Source: Branchiostoma floridae
Taxonomy: Eukaryota; Chordata; Leptocardii; Amphioxiformes; Branchiostomatidae
Direction: 5' to 3'
Length of the DNA stretch: 64,000 nucleotides
Assembly (NCBI RefSeq): GCF_000003815.2
Contig: NC_049986.1
Location: 10,871,900-10,935,899, forward strand
A program made the position numbers and the translations under genes. The notes beneath the pieces are model-generated. The model made no database searches and was not told where the DNA came from. It saw only the letters and a program-made list of their open reading frames with translations. Numbering within the stretch: position 1 is the stretch's first letter; every line of letters starts with the position of its first letter. Below, piece after piece: positions 1-12,000 of the stretch.

Positions 1-74
1 TCTTAACATGTGATGTTTCAAATGCTCTAGAAACTAATAATGTCAAAGAAAGATCTAAAAAAATAAGAACAAAC

Positions 75-3000
75 CTTGTCCTCAAAGACTCTGGGGTCAC
101 AATCCAAGCCCACATTGGCGTTGATGAGAGAACCGCCGCCTAGTCCACAACCTTGCACAACTGATACTTCCTTGTTTATGATTACCTAAAAAACGGTATT
201 AATCAGGGCTTTTTATACAAACCTTGATCACAAACCTGGTGAACTGGCGATACTCGAAAGTACTGTACATGTTTATTTTTATTCATAAAAATGCCATTGT
301 ATGACGGGGCTTTCTATAACAGGACGTCTGTTTGAAAATAACTAATACGGTGGTGAAACTAAGACATACTAAGCATCTTCAAGCGTTAAGACCGCGCATG
401 ACCAGTGAGCTGCATTAAGGATAAATAAATCAAAGGTGAAAGCAATATTGTCGTGACCATACTTTATGCATGATCAGATTTGCCTTGTTTTTATCTCAGG
501 GGCACTCAACTTTGACATATAATCCGCACTTAAGGAGCAGAACAGGCTTATTTTCAAGCATTCATCGCTCAGAATTTCATTCATTCCTCTGTTTACGTAC
601 ATCTACAAGGTCAGTTGGATCGCCGTGCTTGCCGTCCAGAGCTGAGTTCCCTGTGTTGATCTCGACTTGCGTCTCCTTGGAGGCCTCTGATAGAGTATCC
701 GGGTACTCTCCTGGCTGAAGCTCCTTACCCCGCTCCAGAACGCAGACGGACACGCCAGCCCTGTGCGAAGATTTCAAGAAAATGTTAGTGAACGGTCACA
801 TCCGTATACTCAACAATTCTGTTTTTTTTTTTTTGCTTGTTTGTTTTCGGAACTCCATTAGTGATATCATCATCAACAATAGTGATATATTCAACCACTT
901 TTCTTTCTGGAGTCCGTAACATACAATAAAATGAAACATAAGGAACAAAACAAATACAATGTGTGAACAGAAAAAGTAATAAAATCAACTTTTGTTACTT
1001 AAAATTATTAAGTTTACGAAAACACTTAATCTCTGGCGCAGAAAAAAAACGAATCTTTTGGGCTGACTCCATTATCATCACTCTTTACTTCTTTTACTCA
1101 TTCTTCTAGTTTCAGATATAGCGCGCGGAAAGATACATATTATTTAGGTGTGATACAAGCAACCTAGGTCAGAAGCGTTGTGCCTGATGATAAGATACAA
1201 GAAGCTCAGCTGGCGATGAACGCGCCTGTTGAGAAACGTAGTGCTTGCAATTGAACATATAACATATGGATCCACCATTGCGATGTCTTCTATATAGAAC
1301 AAGAGTTCGGAGACCTCATACCTCCATGAAATATTCTAATTATGCAAATGACTTTCACATTTGCAAAATTTATGCTTGCTAATGTACACCTTTCACTAAT
1401 GTACACAGGTCACAGTGTTGACAGCCCAATCATTTACTACACGTACTAAGAAAAATTAGGACACTTTCAAATTAATTATGCAAATTAGGGACTTATTTAC
1501 ATAATTAGTATCTGCTTAACTTCCGCCTGCCACAAACTACATATGTAACATGTAGCTGAGTCCTATATTGGAAAACACTGTAAATATAGAATTTCCTCAT
1601 GAAGTATGCAAATTAAGTCCAAATTTGCATAATTTTGATTTCATTATGTACATCTCTGCCACAGGTACCTGCATACCAAATATCATGGAAATCCATCATT
1701 CCTATGTTCCGTTATGCTTCTTGGAAGATTTTGACAAAAATGCTCATGCAGTTCCAGAGCAAGCCGCTAGGGGGCCCAAACATACACCATTTATTCCTTA
1801 CGTCAAAAGCTGTCTGCCACCAAGAAAGCAAGACCATAGCATGTCCAGGTAAAAAGATACAAAAAATGCTGTTCTGCTGTAGTACCAAGGTCACACACCA
1901 GGGGGCCCAAAATTGACCTTGACCTTCGTCTTCCTAACCCCTACCCACATACTAAATATCATTGTAGTCCATCAAGAGGTTCTCAAATTATGATGTCCAC
2001 AAATATCCGGAAACACAAACACACACACAGACAGACAGACAGACAGACAGACAGACTCAAAATTATACCTCCATTTTTCATGGAGGTAATAACCGTAACG
2101 TCTTACCTTGCAGCGCGGCTTGCAGCGATGGAACCCCCGTACCCTGACCCGATCACCACGACATTGTAATAGGGCCTCACTTCTGCTAAGTTAGGGCTAG
2201 ACAGTCGGCTGTAGGTAAACTGTAAAGAAAAATGATCGTTAAACGTTGTGTCACACAGTAGGAAAACAACAAGAGTTAGCTTTGTGAGCTATAAAAGGGC
2301 ATTTTAGCAGCAATACGTAGTTTCCGACTCTCAATCTCGTCCGGTAATAGGCTCACATGATTCACATTGCCAAACCGGGGCCCAGCCGGGCAAGTTTCGG
2401 GAACGAAAACAACGTTACAAAGGTTCAAATCAAATACAAGTACTGGGATGGTTATCCTCTACTTGCCGGCTCTATGGGTCAAGCTTTTTACAAGATCACA
2501 TTTAGTCCATGGGCCAGAGGGGTTTTTGGTACCACCGAGAGGGACAAGTGCTATCATGGATTTTTTGTATTAGTAGGAACCAAAGTTTATTTTAAGCCAT
2601 GATAACCAGTTGTCATGCACAGCTTTCCTACTGTAATCACGTGACCAAGTGACGTCATCCAAATTGACCTGGCCGTTTGGTCATTTATTGAAAAGGACGA
2701 GATAAATATGTAAAACATTCAATAATTTCCAATGAAAATTGGTTTACATGTGAAAAATACCACAAGAATTACAAAGTATTAAGTTTTTTGTCGGTATTTA
2801 GCATCTTTAGGAAGTTATGAATCTTTAAAGGCTGATTTTTGGGGTAATTTTTGCGTAAAAATTACATTGTTTACTTTCCAAAACCAGGCATTTATTCAGC
2901 CTGCCTATGGGGCCTTGTTTGATACGTTTTCGTGATTTGCCACATCTTTACCTGCATTTTGGGCTTTAAAGCAACAAAATCCGTCAATTCCAGCAGGAGT

Positions 3001-6000
3001 TACGAGTATTTCAATAATTACACCCAACGGACTTTTTATCAAATTTCTGCGAATATCGCAATGCATCATGGGTAATCCAAGAGACTGTCTATAAACTAAT
3101 CCATGTGGCCGAGTCAAAATGTTGATTTTTCTCAACATTTGGGGTAGTAGTAGGGCATTGGTCCATACATACAAAAATGGCTAAGTTTTGGGTAAAGTGC
3201 TGTTCACCGGTTGCCATGGCAACGGCCATTTTTCTAATGGCGATTTTCATCTGTTTATGGTCATTCAGTCGTTTGTATCATCAGTCATCATTTGTTGTTG
3301 ATGGTATCTGACGTAATTCCGACTTACTTATTTGGTGTTTACCAGTATAGAATTCTGACCTATTTCCAATCAAATAAAGCAAAAGATATCTTTAAGTTAG
3401 TCTGAATACGGACACAAGTTAAGTTTTGTGGAAATCTCACTGTTGTAACTGAATCAAAAACCGCTGTAAAATGATATCCAAAATGTATCCAAAATAGCTT
3501 TTCAGTAACAAAGGGATGTTTGCTTTTGATACTTGGTGCAAAATAGGCAAAATATAACCTTGATACTGTTGAAAGCATGATACCTGTTGTGTCACTATTG
3601 TGTCACTATTGTGTCACTCTTGGGTCACTCTTAGGTTACTGTTGGGGCATCTTACCACTTGCGCTATTTTTTAACTTTCAAAAAGTCGTCGCGCTTGCTT
3701 GTGTCGCCTCTAGGTTCGCTCGCGTCACCTCTAGGTTCCGTGGGGTTACGTCTGCGTTGTCGAACCCCGAAGCGACGCAAGCGTGACGCGAGTGTAGTGA
3801 GAGTGGACCTTCAGCACAGAACGCCCATATCGCCTGAGGAAATCTTTGTGTGAAACATTACTGACATCTCCATAATAATTACGAAGAAGGGACACCTAGC
3901 TATAGACAGCTCTTTTGCATTTTTCTTTTGTCACATTTGTTTGTAACATGATGGCAAATACGACCAAACGATAATCAAATGTTCAGATTTTCATTTGTAC
4001 ATGTAAACACACACCACCAGATTTGCCCAGTCACCGGTCTGGGCGCAGGCGCCAGCTGTGACAGCCTCTCCCTAGACTGCCCGATCTGGTCTTTCTGCAT
4101 TTTTCCTTGGTAACCGCATTGGTTCCGAACTCGCAAACTGGGCTGGTCGATATAACCTCGAGTTCCAGACTTGCAGTTTCTTGGTTAAAAACAAAAACAC
4201 AGAACGAACGATTCCCGACTTGTCATCTCAAAGACGGTATGTGCTGTTTTGAACCTTTTGCATTTGTATTTAAAGATGATCATCACATTTTGTTACATCA
4301 TTTCCTAGATTTTTCAGGGCCAACTAATTTTTCCCACCAAGTAACATTGTTAAAAACGTCGCACTTGCATCCGGCACCTCTAGGTTCGGTAGTGGTGTGG
4401 TTACCTCTAGATTTCGTGAATAATACATCTGCGATCTCGAACCCAGTAGTGCCGCACGCGTGCCCCAAGTGCAGTGAGATACCACCTTAACTATTTCTCT
4501 AGCCCGGCTATTGGGCGTTCTACCTGCCCAGACCCAGGGCTAGGCAAGCGTCGGCCTTTTGTTTTGACGTTCGATCTTTTTGGCTTCTGATCGTGAATTG
4601 TCTGATTATGACGAGGTAACTATGCATGTGGCAGTAGACTAGGGTGGGCGGGAAGCACTGCCAGTGCCGACCGAGGGGAAACTTTTATTACGAAGAAAAT
4701 AAGGTGCACTGTTACAGGTAACGTTTGTAATACCCCCATTCCACTGGGACGGCGCTCTCGCGGCGCTCTCACGGCGATGGCAAATTTGACCATCGCGGTG
4801 AGAGCGCTGTGAAATCGCCAAGGTCGCCGTGGGAGCGCGGTGAGAGCGCCGTGAAAGCGCCATGAGAGCGCGGTGGGAGTGCCATCGCCGCGAGAGCGCC
4901 GTCACCACGGCGATGGTATGGAGCCCTGCCATACCATCGCCGTGAGAGCGCCGAGCATGGCGATGCAACAATGATCGCCGTGAGAGCGCCATGAGATCGC
5001 CGAGAGAGCGCGGAGAGCGACAATAGGGCTAAACAATGGTATATGATAGGCCCCATTCCACTAGGACGGCGATCTCGCCGCGCTCTCGCTGCGCTCTCAT
5101 ATATAGTTCATACAATCTTTATTCTTGAAGAAGTATATTTTATTAATTTTTTTGTCAAATCATACTTTTGTGTCATTAATCACTTTCTAATTAAAATCAT
5201 GGGTAATACAATTTGGACAACTACACATACAATGCTTTTTTTCAGCGTTTCGAATCACATGATTTCTCCATATTAGATATAACACAAATTCACTAGAAAG
5301 ATGTCGGAGAAATGTTTAAAACGTGCCAATGATGTACAATGAATTAACCTGAGATGGAATGAAGAAGAACACAAAGGTTTATCATGTCTTGACTTATCTT
5401 TAAATTTCAAGAGAATAATATTTTAGTTATCATGTTCTTAACCTGTAGATTGACATTATGGAAGACTTATTGTCAATAGATCAAATCGTTTCACTATTGT
5501 ATATTTTTCGATAATAACGTGGCATGATAATGATATTCATTTTGAACAAGTTACACGGCAAATTTGATTTAAAAAAAAAACAGCAATTCAAACGTCTGGG
5601 TTATCTTAGACTCACACTGAGCCCTGTGCAGTGAACAAAATTGGATTTGTTTACAGCCTTGATTTTGTAATTTAAAATTGCGTGAGACAAAAAGGTATGA
5701 CTTAGTAGACAATATAATACACAAAACGTAAGAAATTTCGTTCTTTATCTCTGACATTCGTTAAGTAATCTTTAAAGTCTTTGGCAGCTCATAAAAATTG
5801 CTGACCTTTGAGTTTTCCGTCGCGCTGAGAGCGCGCTGGCGTCGCAGTAGAGATTCCACTAGAGCAGCTTTTTCTGCCATCGCGGCGCTCTCATGGCGAT
5901 GGGGCGAATTTTCCATCGCGGTGAGAGCGCCGTGAGAGCGCCGTCAAGTGGAATGGGGGCCTTACTCCTGCCTATGATATAACCCTTGGGTCGAAAAAAG

Positions 6001-9000
6001 CTGTCATTTTTGGCTATCGTAAATGGAGACACAGTAGGGGGTGTGACTGAAAAATGAAGCATTGGAAAGAATGCTTTCTAAAGCAAAATATAGAGAACGT
6101 TTTCATGTAAGCTGACAAAATGTCCTGCAGAATGAAAGAATAGTTATTGTTGGTGCATAAACGTTGACAAAACATTTCATCAACATCTTTCATTGACGTC
6201 GTCAAATAAAGCTGGTCAGAATGGTGTAAAAATGTTTAAAGAGCAATTATCATGTTGCTTTCCTGTATCTATCTGAGGTGAATAAAACGGAGAAACTTCA
6301 ATGTGGACGTTGCCTGGATTTAATGAATAGTTATACAACATGCATAAATGGTATGAAGTAGGTGGTTACGACCTAAAACCTGCACGATAAATCAACTGTG
6401 ATATTAATTAAGCAGTAAATACAGATTTGTGAGGAAAATCATTTTGCAAATACATATATTACATTTATCGGCATTTAATTTTTTGCAAACACCGATGCAA
6501 TATTTTGGTGTCACAATTAAGAAATGCCTTCTCATGAGCGCACAAAATGCCCGTATCGCCTGAGGAAAACTTTTGAGGGAAACAATACCGACATCTCCAT
6601 AATGATTACCAAGAAGGGACACCTAGCTATAGACAGACCTGGTTAGTGTGGCTCTTCTGCATTTTTCTTTGGTCCCCCCATTTATGTCAAACCCACAAGC
6701 TGGACAGATCGTTAAATCCTGGGGCACAACCCGCCGTACGTGCAATTTGTCCGTACGTTTTTTGTGGAGGCCACGTCCGCCACGTATTCCTGAAAACCCA
6801 TATAGAGGTATCTGCAAAGAATGACTCACAACTTCTTCAGAAAGATCTGAACACCCTGGAAGAATGGCAAAGGAAATGGCTTATGCAGTTCAATCCTGAT
6901 AAGTGCTATATCATGCACATAACGAACAAACGCACACCAAATGTGTCCCCTTATCAGTTTTGTGGTCAGACATTAGCAACCACGAAAAGCCACCCATACC
7001 TAGGTGTTACGTTAACAACTGGGCTGAAGTGGGGTGTCCATGTTAACAAAATAACAACCAAGGCTAAACAGACATTGGGAGTGATCAAACGTAACTTGTT
7101 GGCATGCCCAGCCAGGGTAAAATCACTTACATACACGTCACTGGTAAGACCTAACCTTGAATATGCTGCAACGTACAGTATGGGATCCGTATACAAAGAA
7201 AGACAAAGATAAACTTGAAAGGGTACAGAACCAAGCTGCCCGATTCTGTACAAACAACTACAACAGGGATTCTAGTGTTACCAAAATGAAAACAGATCTA
7301 CAGTGGACATCACTTGAAGACAGAAGGAAAGCGTCCAGACTTTGCATGATGTACAAAATGACCAATAAGCTGGTGGACGTACCGACTGATAAGTATCTAA
7401 TACCAGCTCAAAAAAGAACAAGAAACAGCCATGACTTCAAGTACCAGAGTTTCCAAGCTAGGATTGATGTGTCCAAAAATTCGTATTTTCCCAGAACTAT
7501 CGTAGATTGGAATTTGTTATCACCAAGTACAGTAGGGGCATCTTCTCTGGATAGTTTTAAAGAACACTTGCAGATAGATGTGTAAAAGTTAGGTGTGACG
7601 GATCGTTCTGTGTAATATAACCAGCTGCTGCCGCACCGCGTGCCTGCGAAGCTGGTGTGTTACGCCGAATGGCGGTTATACCGGCTATATAGATACAGAT
7701 ACAGATACAGAAAACGTGGGGAACGACTGGCAAGAGCAGGGAGGGAGTACGTCAACGCACGTCACTCGCACGGTTGCGCAAGGTGTAAGTACGTGGTCTG
7801 CACGCCACGCCTGGCTGCGAGCGGTTGCGTTCGTCGTTCGTTGCGGAAGTGGTAGGTGAGTTGCACGTGCTTACAACGTACGGTCTCTGTGCGATTACGG
7901 TCTCTGTTAACGTATGCAGGCCCTACTTACGCGTGCTACTCAGTAGTACGTACGGATTCCTTACTCGCATGGTGTAAGTGCGTTCAAGAGCGATGAACGT
8001 AAGTTTTTTTGGGGATGTATATATAGGACGACCTTTCAAGGTCTTTCTTTTGGGCGGCTCTGGTCGAAGCTGCTACTGATGCAAATGACGGCTTCTTCTG
8101 CGTCTTCTTACGCATCTTGGAGACGGGTTGGCAGTCTTTCGTCGACTCGGCTCTATATACTGCAGAAACCATGTGCTTGCCACGTGCGTTGTACTTGCGG
8201 AGCACCTGCTCCCTCGTTACAGTGCAGGTGTGTTGTGCGTCGGCATTCACAGGTGAACAAGTGAAGCGCGAATTAAGCACGGAACACGCAATCACCACGT
8301 GCGTAGCACGCACGTTCTACGTGCGCCGTCCGTACAGCAATTGACTGTGAGAAAACTTTAATACACTCACGGAGCCAGTGCGTTGTACGCTCATTGGCTG
8401 TACATGGCAGGTGCGTCGCCCGTACTGGCACGTACGTAGGGCGAATCCGCAGCCCGAACGCAGAGAAAGTTCTGCATGCACTTAAATTTCTACGGCGTGT
8501 CTGCGTGCTCTCAAATCCGTCGAATTCCCTACGAGCTCGTACGGAGACGGTACTTACCACTTACGGACACCAAAAGATTGCCGACGTTTTGGCACGTATT
8601 TGCACGTACGGCGGGTTGTGCCCCTAGCTTAAAGCCGTGAACGGGTTTTCTGTGCGTTCAAATCTAGGCACGCGTTAAAAATCTGCGCGTCAAAAATAAA
8701 GTTCTTGAAATATGCCAGCAAATGTGCAATGAGAAATTCTTAGGCAGAAAAATGTGACCCCATTATATGATTTTCCATCTGTTACCTGGATTTGGGGTTT
8801 GAAAAGCCCCAGATTTTTAGGTCTTTTGGAATAGGTTAATTTGCAAAATATTCAGAATATTTCAAAATCAATTAAATTTGACGCAAATACATGAGAAAAT
8901 AACTAACGTGTATCGTTTTGTAAAATATTAGGCTTTACTCAATTCTATAAGCTTCATTTCTCAAGCAGGTTGTTGCACATGCAAATTTCAACCTTTTTGC

Positions 9001-12000
9001 GCGTGATGACTTATATGTCGTATGGCAGGAGACACGTTTACTACAACAGGGGTCGGATCAGAGTAACCTGATACATTATTGAAGGTGGCATAGGCCCCTG
9101 CAACACAGGAGACAGTTCCACATCTAAACTATCAATCACCTGGCAACCCAAACCCAACCATGACCTTCACAACCAAGAATAACGAAACGGAACGTTCATG
9201 GTGACAAATTTATCCGTTTTAGCTTGCCAAACGGATGAACCGTTTCATTTTTTTGCTCGGTGAACAGGGCCTTCCATATGATATTTAAGTACACTTTACC
9301 ATTGCTGATCCCGAAGGTACCGTACCGCCAAAAGCGACTGCTATTACCGTCTATAGGACCCGAGTTGCAGTGTGGTTTCTGACTGACTGCCAATGACTTT
9401 AAACCACTGCAAATATTTTCTCCTTCGCGCAAAAGTATGTCCCCGCAATCTCAAATACATGTACAGCTAATAGACAATGGACTGGTAGAGAACAAATTTT
9501 ATTGAGTTTGTCACGTGCACAGCAAGTTGTCTCCCAAATCATAATGCCGGCTTTGACGGCTTTTGGCGGACGTGCGTCTTTTTATGGCGCCGACACGCGC
9601 AGAACCCGCCCACGACTTCCCACAATATCATTTTCTTTTGCTCCCAATAACAATTTCATACATGTTGTCGGTATTGCGCTTCTACACAGGCAATTATCGG
9701 CCTAATTGTACCGCGTATGCCAATTTTAAGCACGCATATTCAGTCCATTTGGCGACGATGTTTGACAAATTTACGTGCATTATTGGTGACTTTTCATCGT
9801 GCAGATAAGCGAAGTCACTAACAATGGAGTGAATGAAAGCTGGTTTGGAATTTAAGGATTCCGTGCAATTGACTGAAGTGTGCGTTTATCCGACGCGCAA
9901 TTAACTGGCTTCTACTGTATACCACTTTGAAACTCAGATTTTAAACAAATAGTATTCTTAAGATTTTAGCATTGAATCAGCATTTGATATGTCCCTTACA
10001 ATGATTCTAATTTTTATGAACAGCCCTCTTGCAGAATCGTTGCTGTGGATTGCCTCGTTGTTGTAAATATGCCAGGAGGCATGTGAGTCTTGTTGTTGTC
10101 TACAGAAAGAAGACTAGAGTTCCACGAACACATACCTTTGCCAAATAACAAGGTTTGTTATGTAGAATGATGTCTGTAGACAAATGCGTTACTCATTTCA
10201 TTTTCTTTATAATCATATGCTTGGAGTTGGTTTATAAAATTTCAACATTGATTATGCAAATTAGATCCCAAGTTACCATTAATCGATATCAAATTGTATC
10301 AAGTATTACTTAAGCTATCAGCATACCAAAAATCATGATGATCCTTTGATCCATTCTTGACTTATTCTCTTTCAGTCTTTAATAAAATACACCCCTTACT
10401 CTGTTCCCTCTTTCTCAAGACGACCACATCATATGTAAGTCATCACTCATTCTATCTACATACCAAAAATCATGACGATCCGTCAACATGTTGTAGAGTT
10501 ATTTCGTCCAAAGTTGAGTTTCTGCTGCAGTACCTTAGCAAGCCGCTAGGGGGTCCATTATCAAACTTGACCTTCGTTTCCCGATCCCTACCCACCTACC
10601 AAATATCATCAGGATCCATCCCAGGCTTCTCGAGTTATGCTGTTAACACACACACAGACACACAAACACATCCAAAACCTAACCTTTAAGCCATTCTGGC
10701 AAAGGTAAAATTGTCGCAGTGGTTTTAGTCTATTGTCCAGGTTTGTGCGGCAACCCCTCAGCTCCAAAACCATAACTCCACAAATGTGCATTTTAGTTGT
10801 ATGAAACTGTTCAGAAGTCACCCTCAAGCTTAAAACATCGAGAAACAAGTACCATTTCCACCACCCTGTCACAATTGCAAGGGGGTAGGCACTACTTCTA
10901 AATTTGCACAAAGCCCACCATACCACATATTTATCTAGAAAATTTTATATAATATTCCCTGGAGAATCCCTTCTTTACTTTTTTGTAGACAGTCAATGAA
11001 AACATGTCTGGATATATATATCTTTCAACCACATTTTTAACAATGTACATTATGTACTTATTGTCTAACTGTGAATTCAGACATCCATAGAAAAAAGTAA
11101 CCGATATCGTTTCAAATTTCCCTTACGCCTTGTAACCTGAATTCCTTACAGCTGTTCATCAGTTCATATTCAATTTGATGACAGAGTGATAACACGCCTA
11201 CTCACAATATGATAGGATGTGTTGAAAAGTCCGAATGTTGAAGTGTAGCCACAACTTGACTGTACATTAAATATATGTAAGTCAATTGGGAACAATGTCC
11301 CAAGCTCTCCTCTACTACCTCATGTTCCTTGTATCTCTATGTACACCCAAAAGATTTTCCACAAAATCACCTCCGTGTAATTTCTGCTGGGCAATTGTCT
11401 TCTGAATTAGCTCTGCCCCAAATCTCACAACCATATGATATAAAAGGTAAGATACATGTTCTACATAGTTCAAGCTGACTCTTTGGAGACAGACTTGAAT
11501 GCATGAAGGCTTTGAGACTGAAAATGGCTTTCAAAAGACTACTGCAAGGACAGCTCAAATTGAGACCATGTAGTGAAAAGAGAGATGACAGTGTACCTAC
11601 CTCTCAAACTCAAAGGAATTAAGGAGAAGAATACAGACTAAGACCGTTGTTATGTACATAAGCCCATCATTTTGGCTTGCCAAGTTGATCATATGGCCTA
11701 AGGGTCAACTAACACATTTGCAAGGTCTGACCTTTACACCTCTGAAATATCAGGTTGCTCACAGCACTGACTGATCATAGGCCAGTCCAATTCATGGACC
11801 AGGAACCCCTCAACTGTGGTGACAGCTGCTAAGGTGGAGTGGGGTTGTAAAGCTTCAGAAGTTTTCGACAAGAATGCCCCTGCTATCCCTACACTAGCCG
11901 CTAGGGGGCCCAAACTTATGTCACTAACTCCTGAGCACAACAGCTATCTAACACCCGAAACTCGTGGCCATACCATGTTCAGAAGATGGAAAAACACACC

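Noticed and set aside
4639..5056. Open frames with repeated ALSRRSHG-type words
   Set aside because: They follow from the GAGAGCGC array in a transposon end, and similar frames exist in several registers.
6646..6790. N-terminal part of the LINE open frame
   Set aside because: It belongs to a different dispersed repeat (also at 3790-3940) that happens to be in frame; RT similarity starts near 6795.
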